A stretch of 64,000 nucleotides of DNA from Nocardia sp. NBC_00508 (GTDB taxonomy: Bacteria; Actinomycetota; Actinomycetes; Mycobacteriales; Mycobacteriaceae): positions 620,001 through 684,000 of the forward strand of contig NZ_CP107852.1 of the NCBI RefSeq assembly GCF_036346875.1. Reading direction: 5' to 3'. Position numbers and translations under genes: made by a program. The notes beneath the pieces were generated by a model. That model was not told the origin of the DNA. It worked only from the letters and a program-made list of their open reading frames with translations, and ran no database searches. Shown piece after piece: positions 27,174 to 35,452 of this stretch. Numbering within the stretch: position 1 is the stretch's first letter; every line of letters begins with the position of its first letter.

Positions 27174-27975
27174 GGTCTGCTCTCTCCGGAGCCGAGCAGA
27201 AGTTCACTATCGCCGCACAGACTTCTTTCTCACGCTCGATGATCGGCAAATGCCCGGCGCGATCGACCGGGAGATATTCCGCGTTCGGAATAAGACGGAC
27301 GAACTCATCGGCATGCGCCACCGGCAGCAGCCCGTCGGACGTGCCGTGGATGACCAGCGACGGCGCCTTGATCAGGTGCAGGCGGCGCCGAAGGCCGCGG
27401 TCCGGCAGCGGCCACATGAACTTCGCCGCGACCGCCAGATTCTGGCTCCGCTCGATTGTTGCGGCGATCCGGTCGGAGGGATCCGCGACAGCGAGCGAAG
27501 GCTCCGGAACCGGGCTGTTCTGCGGGTCGTGCCACTTCGCCCGACGCAACCGCTCCGGACTCAGTGAAAACGGATCGGCTGTGTCGACACCGTCGAGCCA
27601 CAAGCCGTATGCGTTGACCAGCACCAGGCGTTCCACGAGTTCGGGACAGAAAGCAGCCAGTTCCGCCGCGATCATCCCCCCGAAGCAGTGGCCGACGATG
27701 TCGACCCGCCCGACGCCGAACGTGCCCAGAAGTTCCCGATAGAACAGAACGAGATCGGTGATGTCCTGCAGCGCATCGAAGCCTTCCGACGCGCCGTACC
27801 CAGGATGCTCTGGGGCGATTACTCGCCGCGACCGGGCCAGCCGACGGAGGAACGGCGCGTCACCAGGGTGATGCTCGTAGCCGTGCAGGTATAGCAGGGG
27901 GCGCCCTTCACCGTGCGTCCACACACGAACCGTGTATCGGCCGAGCTTGTGCGACTCGATCAAAGTGGCCTCCAA
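27163..27975 (-). CDS. Alpha/beta hydrolase with cysteine nucleophile
   Basis: A 270-residue alpha/beta hydrolase. LLYLHGYEHHPGDAPF gives the oxyanion loop, and the nucleophile elbow reads IVGHCFGGM, with Cys97 where most members have Ser. HGTSDGL and RAGHLPI supply the acid and His. A Cys at the elbow is known in dienelactone hydrolase, so the protein may be active, perhaps on lactones or thioesters. First gene of a three-gene unit with a CoA ligase and a SnoaL-like protein. An AT-rich promoter patch with CGTTAACATATGTTG lies about 45 bases upstream. Confidence 0.88.
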   Translation of the reverse strand: MEATLIESHKLGRYTVRVWTHGEGRPLLYLHGYEHHPGDAPFLRRLARSRRVIAPEHPGYGASEGFDALQDITDLVLFYRELLGTFGVGRVDIVGHCFGGMIAAELAAFCPELVERLVLVNAYGLWLDGVDTADPFSLSPERLRRAKWHDPQNSPVPEPSLAVADPSDRIAATIERSQNLAVAAKFMWPLPDRGLRRRLHLIKAPSLVIHGTSDGLLPVAHADEFVRLIPNAEYLPVDRAGHLPIIEREKEVCAAIVNFCSAPERADHEV

Positions 27976-28194
27976 TGACGGCTAGTACGGCCGAAAGTCG
28001 TTGATAAGTCAGTATTCGTTAACATATGTTGTTGTGTCAATACTTCACTGGTCGAAACTCATCGGAACCCGACGTCCTCGCCAACCCCGCGGGAATTCAC
28101 CTGCCTTGACGCGATTCAGCAACAAAGTTCCACTAGGGGTGGTCCGGCGACTCGGATGCAGACCACGCGAACCGGCATCGTTGGTGTCACATAA

Positions 28195-28222
28195 AGTGAC
28201 TAGATGTTAACTTCAAGTCGCT
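28195..28222. promoter_or_regulatory. 28-bp imperfect palindrome centred on GTTAAC
   Basis: The two 14-base halves, AGTGACTAGATGTT and the complement of the right half AGCGACTTGAAGTT, agree at 11 of 14 positions. It overlaps the stop codon of the SDR gene and lies about 220 bases upstream of the hydrolase-ligase unit. It looks like a TetR-type operator. Confidence 0.55.
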
Positions 28223-29009
28223 ACCAGTCGGCATTTCCGAAGCCGGGCAGGTGCGTGTGGGCATTCAGACCGCCGTCGGCTACGAAATAAGCCCCCGTGA
28301 TGAACGACGACTCGTCGGATGCGAGGAAGAGCGCAACGTTCGCGATCTCCTGCGGATCGCCGAAGCGGCCCATCGGAATCGCATCCTTCACCGGTCCGAA
28401 CTGGGCCGGACGCTCGTTCTCGGCCGCAAGCATGGCAGGCGTCCCGATCGGACCTGGACACACGGCGTTGCAGCGGATGCCTCGCCGGGCGTACTCGATA
28501 GCCGTCACGCGAGTCAAGTTGATCACACCGGCTTTGACGACGTTGTAGGCGGCGATCCCGTAGTCGGCCGCGAGCGCCGAGACGGAGCCCGTGTTCACGA
28601 TGACGCCGGAACCCTGGGCCATCATCGTCGGCAGTGACACCTTGGTCGCATACCAGTACGCGGTCAGACCTACGTCGATCGTGTGCCGCCAGCCCTCGAG
28701 GTCCAACTCTCCGACCCGCCCCCACGCAAGCGCAATCGCATTGTTGTGCAGGATGTCCAATTTCCCGTAGGTGGTCCGCGCGTAATCGATCATCGCTTCG
28801 ATATCAGCGGGTTGTGCCAGGTCCGCATGGAAGTACTCGGCTTCGCCGCCTGCTTGCTTGATCTCGGCGGCGACGGACTTCCCGGCCTGCTCGTCGATAT
28901 CCACCACGACGACGGCAGCCCCTTCCCGGGCATACGTCTTCGCGGTAACCGCGCCGATACCGCCGCCGCCACCCGTGATCAGTGCTGTCTTTCCTTCAAG
29001 CCGCAACAT
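28221..29009 (-). CDS. SDR family oxidoreductase, duplicated copy 1
   Basis: A 262-residue short-chain dehydrogenase. TGGGGGIGAVTA binds the nucleotide, VDID favours NAD, LHNNAIAL is the structural motif, and the catalytic Ser and Tyr/Lys are in NTGSVSA and YNVVK. ATG 29009 has AGGGA six bases upstream; ATG 29024 is an alternative. Closely related to the SDR at 30864: both share GRVGELxxxxWxxTIDVxLTxYWYxTKV and AxxYARxGIRCNAxCPGPI. This is the last gene of a four-gene run (SDR, SDR, cyclase, SDR). It probably oxidises a hydroxy intermediate. Confidence 0.9.
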   Translation of the reverse strand: MLRLEGKTALITGGGGGIGAVTAKTYAREGAAVVVVDIDEQAGKSVAAEIKQAGGEAEYFHADLAQPADIEAMIDYARTTYGKLDILHNNAIALAWGRVGELDLEGWRHTIDVGLTAYWYATKVSLPTMMAQGSGVIVNTGSVSALAADYGIAAYNVVKAGVINLTRVTAIEYARRGIRCNAVCPGPIGTPAMLAAENERPAQFGPVKDAIPMGRFGDPQEIANVALFLASDESSFITGAYFVADGGLNAHTHLPGFGNADW

Positions 29010-29044
29010 TTGGTTCCCTGACATGTTCGGTGTAGTGACGGTAC

Positions 29045-30013
29045 TTACTTGATGACGAGGGCGTTCGGAGGCGACGCGACGCCACCGCGGAGGTTCAACG
29101 GAGCGGAGGTGAACAGGCCTTCCCACACGCCATCTGTCACGCAGTCCTCGGCCAGCCGATCGAGATCGAAGAGCTCGCCGATCGGGATGCCGAGCAGTGG
29201 CAGAAGTCTCATGTGCGCGAACACATCGACCAGATCCGCCGCATCCGAGCCGGGGGGTATCTCCGGAGGGTATACCTCGAGGGCCGGATTGTCGGCGGCA
29301 ACTGCCGCGACATGGAGGTCCCACAGCAGCTCGGCCGTTCGTTCGCATGATCGAAGCCCCGGGGTCGTCAAGTTGCCTGCCAATGCCTTCCGGGCCGCGT
29401 CATCGAGCCCCTTGTACCAGTCGATCCACCCCGTGCGGATCAGCAGAACGTCGCCCTCCTGCAACGAAACATCTTGGTAATCAGCAACTTTCAAGAGCTC
29501 TTCGGCGTCGATCGGATCGGCCGCGGACATGTCGAGCGGGCGGCCGATTCCGGAACGCCACCGAGCGATATCGAGGATGACCGCACGGCCGACCACGCCA
29601 CGCCGGGCCCAATGATGAACGCCGTGTTCGGCATCGGCCACGCCGGAGTAGAAGCCGTGTTGAACGCTGCGCAGGTGCCGGAATCCATCCCACTGGCTCG
29701 AACTCTGGGTGTTCCAACCGTCCAATTCGTCATCGTGACCGAGACGACCGGGCAACCAATTGACGCGATGAGTGAAGCCGGCCCGGCCGAAAAGGGGAGG
29801 ATCAGGAAGCTCCATCTCCCAGTTGACGGGGAACACCGCGCCCTTACGTACGAGCTTCGCCGCCGAGGTCACGCGCTCCGGCGTCAGTAGATTCAACGAA
29901 CCGAAGACGTCGTCATCGCCCCACACGCCCCACGACGAGCCGCTCGGCCGGTCGGAGCGACTCACGAGCTCGTGGTAGGACGGGAGCCCGTCGTCCGTGC
30001 TGTCGTCAATCAT
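29045..30013 (-). CDS. Cyclase family (kynurenine formamidase-like) hydrolase
   Basis: About 322 residues from ATG 30013, preceded by GAGGG. The family contains metal-dependent hydrolases such as KynB. The fold shows in GLPSYHELVSRSDRPSGSSW and GDVLLIRTGWIDWYKG. The canonical HGTHxDxPxH metal motif is replaced by QSSSQWDGFRHLRS, the version seen in the longer actinobacterial and fungal branch. It may cleave a ring-opened amide, ester or beta-diketone; the exact reaction is unknown. It lies between two SDR genes on the same strand; the SDR upstream overlaps the longer in-frame start. Confidence 0.8.
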   Translation of the reverse strand: MIDDSTDDGLPSYHELVSRSDRPSGSSWGVWGDDDVFGSLNLLTPERVTSAAKLVRKGAVFPVNWEMELPDPPLFGRAGFTHRVNWLPGRLGHDDELDGWNTQSSSQWDGFRHLRSVQHGFYSGVADAEHGVHHWARRGVVGRAVILDIARWRSGIGRPLDMSAADPIDAEELLKVADYQDVSLQEGDVLLIRTGWIDWYKGLDDAARKALAGNLTTPGLRSCERTAELLWDLHVAAVAADNPALEVYPPEIPPGSDAADLVDVFAHMRLLPLLGIPIGELFDLDRLAEDCVTDGVWEGLFTSAPLNLRGGVASPPNALVIK

Positions 30014-30044
30014 CAATCGGCCCTCGCGATCTCGAATACACCAG

Positions 30045-30803
30045 CTATCCGCCCACACCCAAGCCGGCGACGATCCCGCCGTCGACGATGTACTCGGCGC
30101 CGGTGCAATGGCGACTCTCGTCGGATGCCAGGAACAGGGCGAGTGGAGCGACGTCCTCCGGCTGGGACACAGTGCCGATCGGGATCCGCGATCCGACCTG
30201 CTCCGCGCCTCCCGCTGTGGGAAGCATGTCGGCCAGCATGGGTGTATCGATCACGCCCGGATGTAGCGAGTTCACCCGAATGTGCGCGGGCGCCAGCTCG
30301 AGCGCCGCGGCCTTGGTCATTCCCCGTATTGCGAACTTACTGGCGCTGTAGGCAAGCATTCCCGGCCCACCGCGCAGACCCATGACAGACGATACGTTGA
30401 TGATCGAACCACCACCGCTTCCTCGCATCACCGACGCGGCCGCTTGAATTCCGAGAAAGGTTCCCACCTGGTTTACTCGGATCACGTCGAGATACTCGTC
30501 GACGGAGGTCTTGCCGATAAGCGTGAGCCGGAAGATTCCCGCGTTGTTGACCAGAACGTCGAGACGCCCCGATACGTCGAGTGCGTGGTCGACCGCGCGA
30601 GTCCAACTGTCCGGGTCCGTGACGTCGTGATGGATGTAGGAGCATGCTGCCCCCAGCTCATCGGCGAGTGCGGAGCCCTCATCATCGCGAATGTCACCGA
30701 TGATCACCCGCGCACCTTCGGCAACGAACAGGCGCGCTTCGGCGGCGCCCTGACCTCGGGCACCACCGGTGATCAGAGCCGTCTTTCCACTAAGCCGCGC
30801 CAT
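30045..30803 (-). CDS. SDR family oxidoreductase
   Basis: A 252-residue FabG/hydroxysteroid dehydrogenase-like enzyme. TGGARGQGAAEA with Gln in the glycine motif, NNAGIFR, NVSSVMG and YSASK form a complete classical set. GDIRDD at the end of beta-2 indicates NAD. The GARGQG variant is frequent in 20-beta- and 3-alpha-hydroxysteroid dehydrogenase-like proteins, which is in line with an alicyclic substrate but does not prove it. AGGAAG precedes ATG 30803. Sits between the cyclase gene and SDR copy 2. Confidence 0.9.
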   Translation of the reverse strand: MARLSGKTALITGGARGQGAAEARLFVAEGARVIIGDIRDDEGSALADELGAACSYIHHDVTDPDSWTRAVDHALDVSGRLDVLVNNAGIFRLTLIGKTSVDEYLDVIRVNQVGTFLGIQAAASVMRGSGGGSIINVSSVMGLRGGPGMLAYSASKFAIRGMTKAAALELAPAHIRVNSLHPGVIDTPMLADMLPTAGGAEQVGSRIPIGTVSQPEDVAPLALFLASDESRHCTGAEYIVDGGIVAGLGVGG

Positions 30804-30863
30804 CGTACATCCGTTCTTCCTGTGTTGATACTCGCGAGTCGGCCGCGCCCACGGACATCCGCG

Positions 30864-31655
30864 TCACCACTCCGCTCCAGCCCCGGACAGTGACGGCATC
30901 CCGGTCTGCGCAAAGAGTCCCCCATCGATGAGACAGTGCGAACCGGTCACGAACGACGATTCATCCGAAGCAAGGAAAAGCGCGAGATTCGCGACTTCTT
31001 CGGGTCGGCCGAGCCGCCCCATGGGAACCGCGTGCAACAGCGCCTTGGACATCTCATCCGGAACTTCCTGAAATGCCTTCTCGGAATGCGTCCAAATCGG
31101 GCCCGGGCAGATCGCGTTGCACCGAATCCCCTTGCGCGCGTAGTCGATCGCCGTGACCCTGGTCAGGTTGATCACTCCTGCCTTCGCGGCGCTGTAGGCG
31201 GCGAGCGTGTAGTCAGCGGCAAGAGCGGCCACCGATGCGGTATTGATGATGACCCCGCCCCCGTTCGGCACCATCACGCCCAACGCAACCTTCGTCGAAT
31301 ACCAGTACCCGGTCAGACAGACATCGATGGTCCGTTGCCAGTCGTCTGTCGACAATTCCCCCACCCGGCCCGCACCCAAGGTGTATGCGTTGTTGTGCAA
31401 GATATCGATCCGCCCGAACTGGCTACACGCGAACTCGACCATCGCGTCTACTTGCGCGTGATCGGAAATATCCGTCTCGACGAATGCCGCCCTACCGCCA
31501 TCTTTTCGAATGCGGTCCGCCACACGCTGACCGAGCTCTTGATTGATATCGGCTACAACGACGGCGGCGCCCTCCCGGGCGAACCGCTCGGCGGTCGCTC
31601 TCCCGATCCCATGGGCGGAGCCAGTGATAACCGCCGTCTTACCCTCGAGTCGCAA
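30864..31655 (-). CDS. SDR family oxidoreductase, duplicated copy 2
   Basis: A 263-residue classical SDR starting with TTG 31655, supported by AGGAGAG upstream. TGSAHGIGRATA, LHNNAYTLGAG, NTASVAA and YSAAK are present. It is the close paralogue of the SDR at 28221, with the cyclase and another SDR between them, so the region arose by duplication. It is the first gene of this minus-strand run and is divergent from the crotonase gene at 32069. The two copies may handle two stereoisomers or two successive intermediates. Confidence 0.9.
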   Translation of the reverse strand: MRLEGKTAVITGSAHGIGRATAERFAREGAAVVVADINQELGQRVADRIRKDGGRAAFVETDISDHAQVDAMVEFACSQFGRIDILHNNAYTLGAGRVGELSTDDWQRTIDVCLTGYWYSTKVALGVMVPNGGGVIINTASVAALAADYTLAAYSAAKAGVINLTRVTAIDYARKGIRCNAICPGPIWTHSEKAFQEVPDEMSKALLHAVPMGRLGRPEEVANLALFLASDESSFVTGSHCLIDGGLFAQTGMPSLSGAGAEW

Positions 31656-32068
31656 TGGGAAGCTCTCCTATGCAGTCGCCGCGACCTGCCCGGGCCTTGG
31701 TTGTTCCGAAGCCGTAACTCGGGCAGCTCTGCCGTAATGATGTCAGCGTACGTTCACTACTCTAACGATGTCAATGCAGCGCTCAGTCGAGCTCGAATCG
31801 GCGCGTGCAGATCGCAGTCCAACCAGGTTAGAGAGACAAACACGCTGGTTTCGTCGCCCACGGAACGGGGCATGACACGCACCTAACGCAACGCATATGA
31901 TATCGTTCGTTAACGTTCAGATCGAACCAATTGATGGCTGATCACCCCACGTCAACCGCCGTTCGGTGCGCGGGATCCTCCGACGACGTCGGCGATGCTC
32001 CTGCTTCGCATTCGGGGCTTCGCAGGTTGTGATTGCCGTCCTGGTCAAAAACGAGTGGTGGTTAACCG
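31656..32068. promoter_or_regulatory. Divergent promoter region of SDR and crotonase units
   Basis: About 410 bases with no convincing gene. It has two AT-rich patches: TACGTTCACTACTCTAAC at 31749-31766 and a minus-strand variant of the shared 14-base motif at 31903-31916 (ACGTTAACGAACGA). GTTAACCG at 32061-32068 directly precedes the ATG of the crotonase gene, the same arrangement as at the LAL gene. Confidence 0.55.
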
Positions 32069-32863
32069 ATGGGCTTCGTCGATGTCGCCGACAATGGGGC
32101 GCTGCGAACGATCACGTTGAACAGGCCCGCGCGCCGAAACGCCTTGGGGCCGGAGTTGTTGGACGAGCTCGAGCAGATCGTAAACGACACCGCTTCCTGG
32201 CCGGGGCAAGTAGCGGTAATCCAAGGGGCGGGTCAGTCGTTCAGTGCGGGTGCGGACCTCAAAGCCCCGATTGCACCAGAGGATACGTGGCAATCACGGC
32301 GTATCGGCGTATCGCGATGGAACCGCCTGGTCGATTCCCTCGAGACCCTTCCGCAGATAACTGTTGCCAGGCTGCACGGTCACGTCATCGGCGGGGGTGC
32401 CGTCCTGGCACTCGCCTGCGACCTGCGCGTTGCGCATCATGATGTGCAGATCAGCTTTCCCGAGCTGTTTCTCGGGCTGCCGTTGACGATGGGCGGTGTC
32501 TCGCGACTGATCAGAGAAGTAGGGGTCAGTCGTGCGCGCGAGGCGATACTCACCAGGAAGAAGATCGGCGCCGCGGAAGGCCTCGCCTGGGGGCTCGTCC
32601 ACCGCGTTGCCGACAGTGAAAAGGACCTTTCACAACTGACCGACGAGTTGCTCCGCGCACCCGCCGCCGTGCAGTCGATGACCAAGCAGGCGATCCACAA
32701 CTCGAGCCGGTCCGTGGTGTCGACCGAGGGAACGTGGTCGGATGCCGACATTCTCAGCCTGATCGCGGGACATCCGGAGACAACGCTCGGTCGGCGCGAA
32801 CCCACGACGGCTCCGAATCGAGCACAGACAAGTGACATGGTCGAGGAGGACCGGTGCCGATAG
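32069..32863 (+). CDS. Enoyl-CoA hydratase/isomerase (crotonase) family protein
   Basis: A 264-residue crotonase. GAGQSFSAGADLKAP and HGHVIGGGAVLALACDLR form the oxyanion hole. Glu132 in FPELFLGLP matches Glu164 of rat hydratase, but the position of Glu144 is Val112 (GGGAV where the rat enzyme has GGGCE). With one glutamate it resembles isomerase-type members more than hydratases. ATG 32069 follows GTTAACCG directly, and I see only a weak Shine-Dalgarno. The downstream acyl-CoA dehydrogenase gene overlaps its end by ten bases. The last 30 residues are low in conservation. Confidence 0.88.
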   Translation: MGFVDVADNGALRTITLNRPARRNALGPELLDELEQIVNDTASWPGQVAVIQGAGQSFSAGADLKAPIAPEDTWQSRRIGVSRWNRLVDSLETLPQITVARLHGHVIGGGAVLALACDLRVAHHDVQISFPELFLGLPLTMGGVSRLIREVGVSRAREAILTRKKIGAAEGLAWGLVHRVADSEKDLSQLTDELLRAPAAVQSMTKQAIHNSSRSVVSTEGTWSDADILSLIAGHPETTLGRREPTTAPNRAQTSDMVEEDRCR

Positions 32864-34065
32864 ATCTTACGTACTCGCCGGTGTTGCTGGATCTCGTCGA
32901 GCGGACGAAAGCGTTCACGCGCGACGTGGTACTCCCTATCGAGGATTCGTTCGACGGCGACATCACCGCCGCAGGAGGCGACACCCTGCGGGCCGAACTG
33001 CAGTCCGCCGCCAAAGCCGCGGGTGTATTCGGCCCGCATGTACCCGCGGAACTCGGTGGGCACGGCCTGGACATGTCGAGTCGTGTCCCGGTCTTCGAGG
33101 AGGCGGGGTACTCGCTGTTCGGACCGATGGCGCTGAACATCGCCGCACCCGACGAAGGAAACCTTCACCTCCTCGCGCACGTGGCCGATCCCGATCAGAA
33201 ACAGCGCTACCTCGCACCGCTTGCGCGGGGCGATGTCCGTTCCGCCTTTGCGATGACCGAGCCCGCGCCGGGCGCGGGCTCGGACCCGTCAGCCCTCAGC
33301 ACGCGAGCCGACAGGTCCGACGGAGGTTGGCGAATCAGTGGGCGAAAGTGGTTCATCACCGGAGCCGATGGCGCTGCCTTCTTCATCATCATGGCGCGCA
33401 CGTCGGGCACACCGGGGCAACGAGGCGGCGCGACCATGTTCCTGGTACCGGCGCAGACACCGGGGCTCCGTGTCGGTCGGCATATCAACACCATGGACAA
33501 GGCGATGGTCGGCGGACATTGCGAGCTACTCCTCGACGAGGTCCGGATTCCCGACTCCGCCGTCCTCGGAGAAGTCGACCGCGGGTTCGAGTACGCGCAG
33601 ATCCGGCTCGGGCCGGCCCGAATGACACACGTGATGCGCTGGCTGGGCGCGGCGCGGCGCGGGCACGATTTCGCTGTCGCGCATGTCGCACGCCGCCGCG
33701 CGTTCGGGGCCAGGCTCGGCGATCTCGGCATGGTGCAGAAGATGATCGCGGATAACGAGATCGACATCGCAGCCACAAGAGCCCTGCTGGTACACGCGTG
33801 CTGGGAACTCGATGCGGGCCACACAGCGTCGGATTCGACATCCATCACGAAAACCTTTGCGGCTGAGGCGATCTTCCGGGTGGCCGATCGCAGCATGCAG
33901 ATGTGCGGCGCATTGGGCATAGCGGATGATGCCCCGCTCGCGCGATTGGTTCGTGAGATCCGGCCCTTCCGCATCTACGACGGACCATCTGAGGTACATC
34001 GGTGGGCCATTGCGAAACGGGCGATCAGGGCCGCCCAGATCCCTGCCGAGAAGACGGCTCAATAA
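32854..34065 (+). CDS. Acyl-CoA dehydrogenase, ACAD10/11-like
   Basis: A 403-residue FAD enzyme starting with GTG 32854, with GAGGAGG upstream inside the crotonase gene, so translation is coupled. MTEPAPGAGSDPSALSTRA is the substrate loop and GRKWFITGADG a conserved flavin contact. The catalytic position in IYDGPSEVHRW carries Asp376 where most members have Glu; Asp is common in the ACAD10/11-like branch. Those enzymes tend to use unusual, long or hydroxylated acyl-CoAs. Only the crotonase gene is clearly in the same unit. The next gene is convergent. Confidence 0.9.
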   Translation: MPIDLTYSPVLLDLVERTKAFTRDVVLPIEDSFDGDITAAGGDTLRAELQSAAKAAGVFGPHVPAELGGHGLDMSSRVPVFEEAGYSLFGPMALNIAAPDEGNLHLLAHVADPDQKQRYLAPLARGDVRSAFAMTEPAPGAGSDPSALSTRADRSDGGWRISGRKWFITGADGAAFFIIMARTSGTPGQRGGATMFLVPAQTPGLRVGRHINTMDKAMVGGHCELLLDEVRIPDSAVLGEVDRGFEYAQIRLGPARMTHVMRWLGAARRGHDFAVAHVARRRAFGARLGDLGMVQKMIADNEIDIAATRALLVHACWELDAGHTASDSTSITKTFAAEAIFRVADRSMQMCGALGIADDAPLARLVREIRPFRIYDGPSEVHRWAIAKRAIRAAQIPAEKTAQ

Positions 34066-34233
34066 GCTGCAACGACTCCGGCAAGTCGCCCGGCCCCCGG
34101 CACTTTGCGGGGGACCGTCGGCGATGACATTGGTGGTCAAAGCCCCTTGGACACATAGTTCGGTACATCCGGGAAGACGCACCCGCTCGTCGCGGCTGTT
34201 CCACGGCGAGCGGGTGCGGGCGGGACACGGGCG

Positions 34234-35394
34234 TCAGACGATCACTCCGCCCTCGAGCAGTCGATCTATCTCCGCTTCCCCGAAACCCCATTCGACCAAA
34301 GTCGTGCGGCGCGACTCCTTGGTCGACGGGCTCTCTTGACGCAATCCCGGCCTGGTCCGTGAGAACCGCGGCGATTGGGCCGGGTAGATTGCACCATCTT
34401 GTCGAATGAAGGTGCCGCGCGCGACATTGTGCGGATGGTCCGGCGCTTCGGCCAGCGACAATACGGGCGATACGCACGCGTCGGTGTATTCGAGGAGTTC
34501 CGCCCACTCGTCACGGGTTTTCGTCTTGAATACCTGCGCGATCCGCTGGCGCAGTTCCGGCCAGGACGCCCGGTCCATCTCCGGAGGAAGCTCGCTCTCG
34601 TCCAAGCCGAGCTTGCGGAGGAACTCCGACCAAAACTGCGGCTCGAACGGGGTAACCGTCACGAACTTTCCGTCGGCTGTCTCGTAGACATTCAAGAAGG
34701 GGGCGCCGCCATCCATGAGGTTGTTGCCGCGTTCCGTGGTCCAGATGCCGTTCGACTGCATCAAGTAGATGAAACCCATCAACGACGTCACGGTGTCGAT
34801 GATTGCGGCGTCGATCACCTGCCCCTTTCCCGACTTTCGAGCTTCGAAGATACCGGCGAGAAGACCGAGGGCGCCGTGCAGCCCACCCGCCATGTCGCCG
34901 AGCAGATTCAACGGCGGGAAAGGAATTTCTCCCTCTCGACCGAAGGCGCCGATGGCGCCCGCTATCGCGAGGTAGTTGAAGTCGTGACCGGCCACCTCGG
35001 CGAGTGGCCCCGTCTGACCCCAACCGGTCATGCGGAGATAGACGAGCCGCGGATTGCGGGACAGACATGCGTCCGGACCGATTCCGAGTCGTTCTGCAAC
35101 GCCAGGTCGAAATCCTTCGACGAAGCCGTCGGCATTCTCGATGAGACGCAAGACGACTTCCGCGCCGCGCGGATGCTTGAGGTCGACAGAAATCGGGTGC
35201 CATGTTCCGAAGGTGCCCATCGGAGTTGCCCAGTCATCGCCGGTATGCACATCCAGCTGGGCGTGGTGGGCGTTGTCGCCGACAGCGCGATCGACCCGCA
35301 CGACGTGCGCACCGAGATCGCCCAGGAATCCGGCGGGCGCCAGCGCGACGGCACCATCCATCGCTACGAGCTTCATACCGTCCAGCGGACCCAC
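34234..35394 (-). CDS. Alpha-methylacyl-CoA racemase-like CaiB/BaiF protein
   Basis: A 386-residue class III CoA-transferase-fold protein. Unlike the first CaiB gene of the window it carries the racemase pair: His137 in AGHDFNYLA and Asp167 in NLLGDMAGG, matching His126 and Asp156 of mycobacterial MCR. It should interconvert (2R)- and (2S)-2-methylacyl-CoA, a step needed before dehydrogenation of steroid or isoprenoid side chains. GTG 35394 has AAGGGGG upstream. It follows the CoA ligase gene by 58 bases on the same strand, fitting ligase then racemase. A transferase role cannot be fully excluded. Confidence 0.82.
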   Translation of the reverse strand: MGPLDGMKLVAMDGAVALAPAGFLGDLGAHVVRVDRAVGDNAHHAQLDVHTGDDWATPMGTFGTWHPISVDLKHPRGAEVVLRLIENADGFVEGFRPGVAERLGIGPDACLSRNPRLVYLRMTGWGQTGPLAEVAGHDFNYLAIAGAIGAFGREGEIPFPPLNLLGDMAGGLHGALGLLAGIFEARKSGKGQVIDAAIIDTVTSLMGFIYLMQSNGIWTTERGNNLMDGGAPFLNVYETADGKFVTVTPFEPQFWSEFLRKLGLDESELPPEMDRASWPELRQRIAQVFKTKTRDEWAELLEYTDACVSPVLSLAEAPDHPHNVARGTFIRQDGAIYPAQSPRFSRTRPGLRQESPSTKESRRTTLVEWGFGEAEIDRLLEGGVIV

Positions 35395-35452
35395 TACAGC
35401 CCCCTTCGAGATTCGGCGGAACTACTGCTGGTTTCGGGTGACAGAATGGCAC

